NCBI RefSeq assembly: GCF_042646125.1
Contig: NZ_JBHRSW010000005.1
Location: 372,001 to 436,000, forward strand
Source of the DNA: Glaciecola flavus
GTDB lineage: Bacteria > Pseudomonadota > Gammaproteobacteria > Enterobacterales > Alteromonadaceae
Length of the DNA: 64,000 bases
Direction of reading: 5' to 3'
Below, in pieces: positions 25,901 through 34,101 of this stretch. A program made the translations under genes and the position numbers. The notes beneath the pieces were generated by a model that did no database searches, was not told the origin of the DNA, and saw only the letters and a list, made by a program, of their open reading frames with translations. How positions within the stretch are numbered: the stretch's first letter is position 1; each line of letters opens with the position of its first letter.

Positions 25901-27544
25901 ATGAACTTACCCAAGATTCCGTTTCTTTTGGCATTGTTTTTTCTGACACTTGCCGCATGCTCCCCAGTTGAAAAAACCGATAGTGGGACTACGTCAACAC
26001 AAGATGAACCAACCCCTCCTACTAAATACAATATTCTGTATATAATGACTGACGACCACGCCGCTCACGCAGTTGGTAGCTATGGCGGACGTCTAGCGAG
26101 TGTTAACCCCACCCCTGAGTTAGATAAATTGGCAGCCGATGGGCTCACCTTTTCCAATACTTTCGTAACAAATTCAATCTGTACACCAAGCCGAGCAAGC
26201 ATACTGACGGGACAATATAGTCAAACAAATGGTGTCCTTGATCTGCGAGGTTCACTCACTACTGAACAACAGCATTTACCCAACTTACTCAGAGAGGCTG
26301 GTTACGAGACGGCAATCATTGGCAAGTGGCATTTAAAAAAAGAGCCCGGCGCCTTTAATTATTACGAGGTTCTTGAAGGGCAAGGAAAATACTTTGATCC
26401 TGAACTTCGTGTTCAGGGAGAAAAAGCATGGCCGCAAAATACTTCTTCTTACAAAGGGCATTCTTCTGATGTCATCACGGATTTAACTATTGAATGGCTT
26501 AAAAATAGAGACGCTGATAAACCGTTTTTTTTAATGCATCAGTTTAAAGCCCCTCACGATATGTTTGAATATGCGCCCCGCTATGAAACCTATTTGGCTA
26601 ATGTTGACATACCAGAACCCAGCGACTTATACAGTTTTGCAGAAAGCTTTGGCTCTATTGCTACAAGAGGAGAAAACGATAGTTTAATTGGACATATTGG
26701 CACCTCAGTCTCTCAAAGGCACCTTCGCCGAAGCGTGGGTATTGACCTTGGTGTTGATCCAAACCTAGATGATGAAACTTTCACTAAACTCGCCTATCAG
26801 AAATACTTAAAAGCTTACTTACGCTGCGTAAAAGGTGTCGATGACAACATTGCTCGCTTAATCGAAACACTCAAAGAGGAAGGTTTATACGACAAAACCA
26901 TAATTGTGTATACCTCTGACCAAGGCATGATGCTTGGCGAACACGACTATATCGACAAGCGCTGGATGTGGGAAGAATCAATTAAAATGCCGCTCATTGT
27001 TCGTCACCCCGATATGACAACTACAGGCATGACAAATGACATGCTAATCAACAACACCGATTTTGCGCCGACTCTGCTCTCACTAGCAGGTGTCGACGTA
27101 CCAGAATTTATGCATGGCGCAGATTTCAGCGAGGCAATCTATGGCAATACGCCCAACGATTGGCGAACCGCTACATACTATCGATATTGGACGCACAGAG
27201 CGTATCACGACGTACCCGCACATTTTGGCATTCGCAGTAAAGACTACAAGCTTATCTTTTACTATGGTCAAAACTTTATGACCAAGCCCTACCCATACTA
27301 CGATGCAGATTGGCTCGCTGAAACCGGATTAGCAAACAATGCCATCGCCACGCCTGCTGCATGGGAGCTTTATGATTTAAAAAACGATCCAAATGAACTA
27401 AATAATGTTTATGGTGAAGCTAAATACGCTGGCGTTATTGAAGAACTAAAAACAGAGCTTAAACGCCAACGACAAGCATACAACGAAACAGATGAACACT
27501 ACCCGCATCTACAAGCCATTATTGAGAAGCATTGGAACGACTAA
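25901..27544 (+). CDS. Lipoprotein sulfatase (S1 family, formylglycine type)
   Basis: The 547-residue protein begins with a lipoprotein signal (lipobox LAACS near residue 19). The alkaline-phosphatase-fold sulfatase domain follows: metal-site Asp pair in IMTDDHAAH and activation motif CTPSRAS near residue 103, where Cys is converted to formylglycine. Later come TGQYSQTNGV, GKWHLKK, HQFKAPHD and YTSDQGMMLGEHD. It desulfates sulfated sugars, probably in the periplasm or at the surface. It is translationally close to the next sulfatase, whose ATG follows the TAA by 2 bases, so they form an operon. The overall look is nearest to GlcNAc-6-sulfatase/heparan-type S1 enzymes, but the subfamily is not certain. 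No sulfatase-modifying enzyme is visible here. Confidence 0.9.
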   Translation: MNLPKIPFLLALFFLTLAACSPVEKTDSGTTSTQDEPTPPTKYNILYIMTDDHAAHAVGSYGGRLASVNPTPELDKLAADGLTFSNTFVTNSICTPSRASILTGQYSQTNGVLDLRGSLTTEQQHLPNLLREAGYETAIIGKWHLKKEPGAFNYYEVLEGQGKYFDPELRVQGEKAWPQNTSSYKGHSSDVITDLTIEWLKNRDADKPFFLMHQFKAPHDMFEYAPRYETYLANVDIPEPSDLYSFAESFGSIATRGENDSLIGHIGTSVSQRHLRRSVGIDLGVDPNLDDETFTKLAYQKYLKAYLRCVKGVDDNIARLIETLKEEGLYDKTIIVYTSDQGMMLGEHDYIDKRWMWEESIKMPLIVRHPDMTTTGMTNDMLINNTDFAPTLLSLAGVDVPEFMHGADFSEAIYGNTPNDWRTATYYRYWTHRAYHDVPAHFGIRSKDYKLIFYYGQNFMTKPYPYYDADWLAETGLANNAIATPAAWELYDLKNDPNELNNVYGEAKYAGVIEELKTELKRQRQAYNETDEHYPHLQAIIEKHWND

Positions 27545-27545
27545 T

Positions 27546-29129
27546 ATGAACAACAAACTCTTACCCCCGCATTTGACAAAACTTGTCGCCGTTTTTTTGA
27601 TGCTTTCTTCACTCCTTGCATGTGGTCAAAAGCAAAGTGAGCAAAGCACTGCCATATCTGTTTTGCCAGAAAAAGAAGCGCAATCAAAAGAAAAGAGTAA
27701 ACCCAATTTTGTCTTTATTTTTGCTGATGACCAATCGCCTTTTGCCGTAGGTGCATACGGAAATTCACATATTCACACCCCCAATATAGACAACTTGGCA
27801 GCACGCGGTGTCAAATTCAATAATGCCTATAATATGGGCGCATGGAATGGCGCGGTGTGCATGGCCTCAAGAGCCATGCTTAATACCGGATTGAGTGTAT
27901 GGGACGCCCATGCTGTAGATAAAAACGTACGCGCGGGTAAAAGCTTTGAAGCTACATGGTCAATGTTGTTAGAAGAAGCCGGCTACGATACTTATTTGAC
28001 GGGAAAATGGCATGTTGCGGCGCCTGCTGGCGAAGTATTTCAGCACGTAGCTAATGTGCGTCCTGGTATGCCTGACGATGGTTGGTATCACGATGTTCAG
28101 GTAGCAAAATTTGAGGCGTTTTATTCAGGAGAGAGCGAAGCTAAAGATTGGCGTGAATTCATGCCAATTGGATACAACAGACCGCTAGATGAAAACGATA
28201 CCTCATGGTCACCGACTGACCCAAAATTTGGCGGATTTTGGGAGGGGGGCAAACATTGGAGTGAAGTACTCACTGACGATGCGCTGCACTTTATACAACA
28301 AGCGAAAGACAGCCAAAACCCGTTCTTTATGTATCTAGCTTTTAACGCACCGCACGATCCTAGGCAGGCACCTCAGTCTTATATCGACATGTACCCCGTT
28401 GCGGACATGCCAATACCCGCTAATTTCAGTGAAGACTATGCTGACAAAGCATATATTGGCAATGGACCTGAACTCAGAGACGCCGCGCTCGCGCCCTTTC
28501 CGAGAACCGAATACGCAACAAAAGTGAATTTGCAGGAATATTACGCAATCATTACCCATCTTGATGACCAAGTCGGAAAAATTGTCTCGACTTTGGAGGC
28601 TGCTGGGTTAATGGACAACACATACATCATATATACGGCCGATCACGGCTTGGCTGTTGGAGAACACGGCTTATTTGGCAAACAAAATATGTATGAACAC
28701 AGCGTGCGTGCGCCCTTCATTTTTTTAGGGCCGAATATTCCGTCAAATATGAGCAGTGATATAGATATCTATTTACAGGATGCAATGGCAACAACACTTG
28801 AACTTGCAGGTGTTGAAAAGCCAGAGCGGGTGTTTTTCAATAGTCTGGTCGGCATTGCAAAAGGAGAGAGAAAAGAAAGCTACTACCCTGCCATTTATGG
28901 CGCTTACATTGATAATCAGCGCATGATCAAAGAAGACGACTACAAACTCATCGTTTACCCTGAGGCAAAACGTTTAAAGTTGTTTAATCTAGCCGACGAT
29001 CCTATGGAAATGCGAGATTTGTCTTCTTTACCAGAATACGAGCCGAGAATAAAATCGATGTTTCAGGCACTATTGCGCCTGCAAAAAGAAATGAAAGACC
29101 CCCTAGATATCAGCGCATTGAGCCCATAG
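27546..29129 (+). CDS. Second lipoprotein sulfatase
   Basis: The 527-residue protein starts at the ATG at 27546, directly after the preceding stop; the open frame reaches further back but would overlap the first sulfatase. It has a lipoprotein signal (LMLSSLLACGQ), metal-binding FADDQSPFAVGAYGN and the activation motif CMASRAM, a C-x-A-S-R variant still expected to be matured to formylglycine. TGKWHVAAPAG and YTADHGLAVGEHGL supply later metal ligands. It differs clearly from its neighbour (different linker lengths and activation motif), so it is not a recent duplicate; the two may act on different positions of one sulfated polysaccharide. No TonB receptor or glycoside hydrolase is adjacent. 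Confidence 0.9.
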   Translation: MNNKLLPPHLTKLVAVFLMLSSLLACGQKQSEQSTAISVLPEKEAQSKEKSKPNFVFIFADDQSPFAVGAYGNSHIHTPNIDNLAARGVKFNNAYNMGAWNGAVCMASRAMLNTGLSVWDAHAVDKNVRAGKSFEATWSMLLEEAGYDTYLTGKWHVAAPAGEVFQHVANVRPGMPDDGWYHDVQVAKFEAFYSGESEAKDWREFMPIGYNRPLDENDTSWSPTDPKFGGFWEGGKHWSEVLTDDALHFIQQAKDSQNPFFMYLAFNAPHDPRQAPQSYIDMYPVADMPIPANFSEDYADKAYIGNGPELRDAALAPFPRTEYATKVNLQEYYAIITHLDDQVGKIVSTLEAAGLMDNTYIIYTADHGLAVGEHGLFGKQNMYEHSVRAPFIFLGPNIPSNMSSDIDIYLQDAMATTLELAGVEKPERVFFNSLVGIAKGERKESYYPAIYGAYIDNQRMIKEDDYKLIVYPEAKRLKLFNLADDPMEMRDLSSLPEYEPRIKSMFQALLRLQKEMKDPLDISALSP

Positions 29130-29182
29130 TGTTTTTCGAGCCAATGCCTTATATTGAATGAACTGGGGAATAAACTAAGGAA

Positions 29183-29836
29183 TCAACTAGGATAGCGTGC
29201 TGATAAAGCGGTATATATTAAATCGCTGTACTTTTCTGCATTAATGTCAGTGGCATTTAATATTTCGACTAGGTGTTCGTTATCCTCTTTGCCATCCCAC
29301 AATTTTGTATAGCTGCCCTCTTTATAACCATGATCTTGTCTAAAGAAATTCAGAATATTTTTACCCACATATTGCCTAAATAATTCATTTGCATCCATAT
29401 CCGTCTGCGTGACAATTTTCATAAACAAAGGCACACTAAAGCGGTTGGCAGCACAAAGGCCTGTCATCAATTGCAAATTGTCTAACAAATTAGCCTTGGC
29501 AAAGTTATACTGTTTGCCATCGAAATCGACTGAATGGGTGTCATCGGCTAGTTCCTTTGCAATCACTGATGCCGACTCCTCGATGTCACCGTCAAACTTG
29601 ATGATAATAGCCGAGAGCGCAAAGTGCCAGATATCGACAAGCTCCATTTGCAGTTGCGGAAGATCTTTTTCCTGATGTTTCCACCATTTCCATCCATGGT
29701 GCTCGATGCCCTCGACAGACTCAATCATTGCTGCTCGCAAATAGTCATACCCTGCCGTCAACCACTCGGCATTCACTTTTGTGTTCATTGCATCTTGTAG
29801 GTTTAACATGGTTGAAAGTTGGGTGCTAGAAAGCAT
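29183..29836 (-). CDS. Dimeric dUTP diphosphatase (dUTPase_2, all-alpha NTP-PPase)
   Basis: The 217-residue protein shows the all-alpha dUTPase pattern. EGIEHHGWKWWKH near residue 42 and LQMELVDIWHFALS near residue 61 form the first metal-binding Glu/Asp set. KYNFAK-like segments and FRQDHGYKEGSYTKLWDGKEDN near residues 164-185 supply the second set. It hydrolyses dUTP to dUMP and PPi, limiting uracil in DNA. This type differs from the trimeric Dut of E. coli and is common in phages, Campylobacter and some marine bacteria. It is convergent with the sulfatase operon and has no obvious operon partners. A later start (MLNLQDAMNTK) is possible. Confidence 0.82.
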   Translation of the reverse strand: MLSSTQLSTMLNLQDAMNTKVNAEWLTAGYDYLRAAMIESVEGIEHHGWKWWKHQEKDLPQLQMELVDIWHFALSAIIIKFDGDIEESASVIAKELADDTHSVDFDGKQYNFAKANLLDNLQLMTGLCAANRFSVPLFMKIVTQTDMDANELFRQYVGKNILNFFRQDHGYKEGSYTKLWDGKEDNEHLVEILNATDINAEKYSDLIYTALSARYPS

Positions 29837-29884
29837 TGCAGTTCCTTATTTTTATGAGGGCGGGATTATGCTCTGTTAGAGAAA

Positions 29885-29970
29885 GGCGATTAGAACCAAA
29901 AACGCTGCAAGTGTGTCCGTATACGCTTTTGTTTTTTGCACATGAAAAACAAATTTTGATTCTAGTCGCC
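29885..29970. repeat. Imperfect inverted repeat between dUTPase and NYN genes
   Basis: GGCGATTAGAACCAAAAA (from 29885) and TTTTGATTCTAGTCGCC (to 29970) are inverted relatives differing at about three positions, with roughly 45 bases between. It lies in the 323-bp gap 29837-30159, which otherwise shows only AT-rich sequence and the AAGG ribosome-binding site of the next gene. It could be a short MITE or a transcript-end structure. Confidence 0.4.
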
Positions 29971-30159
29971 CAGCTCTAGCACAGTATAAGCGCGCAATAT
30001 ATTCGTTAGTTTTTTTTGGGCATTGTAAACGTCTCACCATGATAATCAAAGCGTAAACTTCTATGTGTAAGTGCTCAGTATGTCCCATATAGACTTGAAT
30101 TTTAGCTATGATTAGGCTCTACTGCGCGTCACAGTTTAGACTGCCAACAAGGTTACCTT

Positions 30160-30633
30160 TTGAAAAAAATCGCCATCTTTGTCGACGTTCAAAATATTTA
30201 TTACACGAGCCGAGACAAGTTTAACAGACCGTTCAACTATCGCCTTTTTTGGCAATACTGTGCTGAGAAATATGACATTGCTTTTGCCTATGCTTATGCA
30301 ATAGACAAAGGCAACGAGCAACAACAAAAGTTTCAAAGTGCATTGCGCCACATTGGTTTTACCGTCAAGCTAAAGCCTTTTATTCAACGTGCTGATGGCA
30401 GTGCCAAAGGTGATTGGGATGTTGGGATCACTATTGATGTCTTAAACACTGCAGCTCTAGTAGACGAAGTGATGTTGCTGTCGGGTGACGGTGATTTTGC
30501 TATTTTATTAGACGAAGTCAAAAACAAACATGAATGTCGAACAACTGTGTTTGGTGTACGGGAGCTAAGTGCAAACTCGCTGATTAATTCAGCAGATGCT
30601 TTCTTCGAGATAGATGAACGCTGGTTACTTTAG
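30160..30633 (+). CDS. NYN-domain (LabA/DUF88-like) putative ribonuclease
   Basis: The 157-residue protein is almost entirely one NYN domain, a PIN-like nuclease fold. The acidic metal-site residues are in FVDVQNIYY (residues 7-15), GDWDVGITID near residue 87 and LLSGDGDFAILLDEV near residue 107. Such proteins are predicted or shown to cleave RNA, and LabA relatives act in regulation. The start is TTG at 30160 with AAGG 7 bases upstream. It stands alone between convergent or divergent neighbours. The exact substrate is unknown. All expected catalytic aspartates appear intact. Confidence 0.85.
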   Translation: MKKIAIFVDVQNIYYTSRDKFNRPFNYRLFWQYCAEKYDIAFAYAYAIDKGNEQQQKFQSALRHIGFTVKLKPFIQRADGSAKGDWDVGITIDVLNTAALVDEVMLLSGDGDFAILLDEVKNKHECRTTVFGVRELSANSLINSADAFFEIDERWLL

Positions 30634-30702
30634 CAGCCACTGATTACGCTATTCCCTTTCGATACAAGAACCGGAAGGGAACTAGCGTAAGTTTGATACG
30701 TG

Positions 30703-31188
30703 CTAAGGTGCACTGACTTTTTGCTGCATTTCAGCAGCCAACGCTTGGATTTTAGGCATCATTTGCATCACCATGTTCTGTGATAAAAGCATAGAGTCTT
30801 GCATGATCATCGGCATTTTATTCACCATGGCTTTCCCCACATCCGTCTGATAGAAGGCAATAAGACCGTTTACTTCTTCTTGAGAAAAATGTTTAGCGTA
30901 AACATTCACCATTTCAGGTTTAAGCTTTGCCCAACTCATTTCTTCCTTCATTAATGCTACCACTTTATCCATGTATGCATTAATGATGGGTTGCTTTTCA
31001 GGTGGAAGATTCATTTGCTGTGACATATTCTGAAACATCCCTCCTACTTGTCCGTATACCGCATCAAGAAGTTTCGACGATTCGGTTAACTCCAACAATT
31101 GCTCTACTGACTCGTTAGAGGCTTTTTGTTCCGCCAAAACTTGTAAACTAAATGACAGGGCAAACAGTGCAATCAGCATTTTTTTCAT
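30703..31188 (-). CDS. DUF2059 periplasmic protein
   Basis: The 161-residue protein has a Sec signal peptide (KKMLIALFALSFSLQVLAEQ, cleavage after LA-E). The helical DUF2059 domain follows: MLEL-type start near residue 28, VYAKHFSQEEVNGLIAFYQTDVGKAMV near residues 108-134, then a Met-rich C-terminal helix (MIMQDSMLLSQNMVMQMM). DUF2059 proteins are secreted, of unknown function. The motif Y-x-x-x-F-x-x-x-E-x-x-x-L-x-x-F-Y typical of the family is clear. Monocistronic, convergent with the NYN gene. Confidence 0.85.
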   Translation of the reverse strand: MKKMLIALFALSFSLQVLAEQKASNESVEQLLELTESSKLLDAVYGQVGGMFQNMSQQMNLPPEKQPIINAYMDKVVALMKEEMSWAKLKPEMVNVYAKHFSQEEVNGLIAFYQTDVGKAMVNKMPMIMQDSMLLSQNMVMQMMPKIQALAAEMQQKVSAP

Positions 31189-31258
31189 ACTATTTCCTTT
31201 GTATTGTAGGGTGACAACATGTCACCCGCCGTCAAGATAAAATATATAAATGCAAATC

Positions 31259-32203
31259 TCAATAACCTTTTGTTATATCAACATAGCTCGGTAGGGTGCC
31301 ATCTTGACGATAAGCGCGAATGTTTTTAGCCACGATCTCACAGGCAGATTCTGGCAAAGTCGGCGCAGATATATGTGGTAACACTGTTACTTTTGGGTGC
31401 ATCCATAATTCACTCGATGGTGGCAAAGGTTCTTGTTCAAACACATCTAGTACCGCATAGGCGAGCTTGTCTTTGTTTAAGGCGCTTATCAGCGCTTGCG
31501 TGTCAACCACTGCTCCCCTTGAAAAGTTAATCAAAGTACTGCTTTGTGCTGGCATAGATAGGCGGTCTGCATTAAGTAGATGAAAGGTTTCCTTCGTGAG
31601 CGGTAACAAGCAAATAATGATGTGCGACTGCTTGAGTAGCGTGTTTAGGCCTGATTCACCCGACAAACACCCTATGTTCGCAATCGATTGTTGAGTGCGA
31701 CTCCAACCCAAGACTTTAAATCCATTATCAGCTAAACGAAGGGCGCTGCTTTTACCCAATTCCCCAAGTCCGAGCACGCCAACGGTTCTGTTCTTCGCCA
31801 AGCAATGAGCAATGCTTTGCCAGTTTCTGTCGCTTTGCTGTTTGGCGTAAATATGCATATTTCTGTGTAAAAACAAAGTCCAGGTGAGTACAGATTCAGA
31901 CATTACTTCAGCCAAAGTTGGGTCAATCAAGCGAACTATTTTTAAGCCAGAATTAGCTGTATCGCGGAGCAAGCCTTCTATACCCGCCCATAAACTATGC
32001 ACCCATTTCAAAGAGGTATAACTTGCCAACGCGTTTTTGTCAGGGTTAGCGACTATGGCAAGTTCACATTTAGGTTTTTCACTATCTGATAACGTGGCAC
32101 CGTCCACAATTTTTTCGTTTGGTAAGGACTGCCTCAACAAAGATAGATAACGCGTTTGCTCACGCGTGTTAAAGTTGGTGATCAATGGTATGGGTGAGTT
32201 CAT
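31259..32203 (-). CDS. D-2-hydroxyacid dehydrogenase (glyoxylate/hydroxypyruvate reductase-like)
   Basis: The 314-residue NAD(P)-dependent enzyme has the D-isomer dehydrogenase pattern. GVLGLGELGKSSALRLADNG (~146-165) is the dinucleotide-binding loop, SRGAVVD near residue 227 contains the active-site Arg, and LPHISAPT near residue 278 the catalytic His. The catalytic domain begins with a short N-terminal region as in GhrA-type enzymes. It would reduce 2-keto acids such as glyoxylate or hydroxypyruvate. Its ATG overlaps the stop of the upstream VOC gene by 4 bp, so they are translationally coupled and probably act on related small molecules. Confidence 0.85.
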   Translation of the reverse strand: MNSPIPLITNFNTREQTRYLSLLRQSLPNEKIVDGATLSDSEKPKCELAIVANPDKNALASYTSLKWVHSLWAGIEGLLRDTANSGLKIVRLIDPTLAEVMSESVLTWTLFLHRNMHIYAKQQSDRNWQSIAHCLAKNRTVGVLGLGELGKSSALRLADNGFKVLGWSRTQQSIANIGCLSGESGLNTLLKQSHIIICLLPLTKETFHLLNADRLSMPAQSSTLINFSRGAVVDTQALISALNKDKLAYAVLDVFEQEPLPPSSELWMHPKVTVLPHISAPTLPESACEIVAKNIRAYRQDGTLPSYVDITKGY

Positions 32204-32613
32204 TTTGCAAACAACTGCTCATCATCTTTGAAAGCTTTGAACTCAAGCGCATTGCCACTTGGATCTTGCAGAAACATCGTCGCTTGCTCCCCTACCTCAC
32301 CTTCAAAGCGAATATAAGGCTCTACAATAAGTTTTGTAGAAAAGCGCCGTAATTTTTGCGCAAGTTGATGCCATTGTTCCCATTCAAGCACGATACCGAA
32401 ATGCCTTACCGGCACTTGTTTCCCATCAACACCATTTGTTTGCACTGGGGACGTTTCCTCAGGTTTTACATGCGCCGATAGTTGGTGCCCATAAAAGTCA
32501 AAGTCAATCCACTTTTGTGCTTCTCGCCCGACTTTTACGTCAAAGCGGGACACATAAAACGAACGTGTTTCTTCTACATCATTTATTGCGATTGCAAGGT
32601 GAAAAGGACGCAT
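32200..32613 (-). CDS. VOC-family (glyoxalase-like) protein
   Basis: The protein of about 137 residues from the ATG at 32613 begins MRPFHLAIAINDVEETRSFY, the typical first beta-alpha unit of vicinal-oxygen-chelate enzymes. The C-terminal FLQDPSGNALEFKAF contains the metal-ligand Glu. The open frame extends 22 codons upstream. The 32613 start is preferred because GGGAG lies 7 bases before it and the family motif begins immediately. VOC proteins include glyoxalases, dioxygenases and resistance proteins. It pairs with the hydroxyacid dehydrogenase, with overlapping stop and start, so a role in small 2-oxo compound handling is likely, but the reaction is not known. Confidence 0.82.
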   Translation of the reverse strand: MRPFHLAIAINDVEETRSFYVSRFDVKVGREAQKWIDFDFYGHQLSAHVKPEETSPVQTNGVDGKQVPVRHFGIVLEWEQWHQLAQKLRRFSTKLIVEPYIRFEGEVGEQATMFLQDPSGNALEFKAFKDDEQLFAK

Positions 32614-32876
32614 GGCCTGACTCCCAAGGTAAAAGTGTTTGTATAAAAATTTGGAACAAGTCCTCAAGTAATAAGGCAACTATACACCTATCGCATAGTG
32701 TGATTGATTTTATATTTTGATATCGAAATAAAATGAAATAAATAAGCTAAAGGGGTCAATGTAAATTGAACTTAACTCGGGATAAGCAACTTCGCCCAAA
32801 AGTAAAGCACTTTCCTCTTATATTGGGTATGGAACATACCAACATAGTCTTTCTTATTGAAGCGAAATAATAAGCC

Positions 32877-32913
32877 TTTATTTTAATGTAGCTATTTGCT
32901 ACATTAAAATAAA
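32877..32913. promoter_or_regulatory. Perfect 16-bp palindrome upstream of the ParD-like/zeta module
   Basis: TTTATTTTAATGTAGC (32877-32892) and GCTACATTAAAATAAA (32898-32913) are exact inverted copies with loop TATTT. It ends 18 bases before the ATG of the ParD-like gene, where an autoregulatory operator of a toxin-antitoxin locus would lie. It could alternatively act as an RNA hairpin in the leader. Confidence 0.65.
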
Positions 32914-32931
32914 CACGAAAAAGGCAAGATC

Positions 32932-33348
32932 ATGGCTAAGCATACAAGTCCTATGCGTCTTAACGAACAATTGGTTAAAGACGCACAAATCATTGGCTCT
33001 ACTTTAAACAGAACTACAGCAGAGCAAATCGAGTATTGGTCAGAAGTTGGCAAGCGCGTGAGTGCAAACCTCACACATGCACAAGTCATCAGTTTGTTTC
33101 AAGGTAGTGCGTCAATCAAAATAGAAACGCATTGCGAACAAGAAATTAATCCTTTTGATGTCGCAAATGAGGTGAATGCAGACACATCACTTTCACACGA
33201 CTTGCATAGTCAAGGGAACGTGCTTTATTCGCCTAATACCGATATGACGCATGTAGGTACATTAAAAGCCACATTTCCGAATGGCGAAGTGAAATTTGGT
33301 AATTTTGTAAATGGCAATTTTGTTGCTGAACGTGCTAAATCCGAATAA
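32932..33348 (+). CDS. ParD-like antitoxin-family protein
   Basis: The 138-residue protein starts with a ParD-like ribbon-helix-helix-related region (PMRLNEQLVKDAQIIGSTLN, then TTAEQIEYWSEVGKRV). This is characteristic of the 'TA system antitoxin ParD family' group. The C-terminal half is not DNA-binding in appearance. It ends with a short repeat-like stretch GTLKATFPNGEVKFGNFVNGNF that resembles MORN-type beta strands and could hold the toxin. It is followed after 12 bp by a zeta-type kinase, so the pair has toxin-antitoxin layout. AAAAAGGC lies about 10 bases before the ATG. Function is inferred from family and context. Confidence 0.7.
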   Translation: MAKHTSPMRLNEQLVKDAQIIGSTLNRTTAEQIEYWSEVGKRVSANLTHAQVISLFQGSASIKIETHCEQEINPFDVANEVNADTSLSHDLHSQGNVLYSPNTDMTHVGTLKATFPNGEVKFGNFVNGNFVAERAKSE

Positions 33349-33360
33349 TAAGGAAATAAT

Positions 33361-33936
33361 TTGTCGCAACTTAACATTATTGTAGGCGGCAACGGTAGTG
33401 GAAAAACAACGTTTTACTATCGCTACTTAAGTCAATACAAGTTACCTTTTTTGAATGCAGACGAGTACGCCAAGCATACATGGCCTGATGCGCCAGAACA
33501 ACACAGCTATGAAGCAGCCAAACAGATAGAAAAGCTAAGAAGACTGTTTCTGGCTAGTCATCAAAGCTTTTGCTTTGAAACCGTTTTCTCTCATCCGTCT
33601 AAAGTGGATTTTATTGCCGATGCCAAGGCGAGAAACTTTAACATCAACCTGTATGTTATTCATATTGATAGCTCACCTGAAACAAATATTGCCCGCGTAA
33701 ACAATCGCATAAAGCAAGGTGGTCATAGCGTCCCGGAACAAAAAATATCAGAGCGCATTCCTCGCATGCTCAATAATGTAAAACTTGCCATTCCCCTTTG
33801 CGATACAGTCTCTTTTTATGACAATACTGATGAGAAAGAAACACATAAGTGTGTCGCAATTTTGCAGTCGAACCAAATTAAAAAGTTCAGAGCTCTTCCA
33901 AATTGGGTAAAAAGCATTATTGGTGAAAAATATTGA
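33361..33936 (+). CDS. Zeta-toxin-like P-loop kinase
   Basis: The 191-residue protein has Walker A GGNGSGKTTF (residues 8-17), an NADEYA motif near residue 33 and an FETVFSHP segment near residue 73. It also has INLYVIHIDSSPETNIARV and an Arg-rich switch (SERIPRMLNNV). That combination is found in zeta toxins, which phosphorylate UDP-GlcNAc, and in related predicted kinases. The start is TTG at 33361 behind AAGGAAATAA, 12 bp after the ParD-like stop. The canonical partner of zeta is epsilon, not ParD, so the pairing is unusual. Alternative: a housekeeping small-molecule kinase. Confidence 0.75.
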   Translation: MSQLNIIVGGNGSGKTTFYYRYLSQYKLPFLNADEYAKHTWPDAPEQHSYEAAKQIEKLRRLFLASHQSFCFETVFSHPSKVDFIADAKARNFNINLYVIHIDSSPETNIARVNNRIKQGGHSVPEQKISERIPRMLNNVKLAIPLCDTVSFYDNTDEKETHKCVAILQSNQIKKFRALPNWVKSIIGEKY

Positions 33937-34101
33937 CATTGATGAAAAATTGTTAACGACTCGTTCTGCCCTAATCAAATTTAGATTTAACAGTATGCTA
34001 CCAATGACAACGTCTTCATCATGTGCTGTGTTGGCAATGTAATGAAGTATTGCAGCGCTTGTTACTTCACCTTATCCTAGTTTCATCTCTTTTGTAAAGG
34101 A

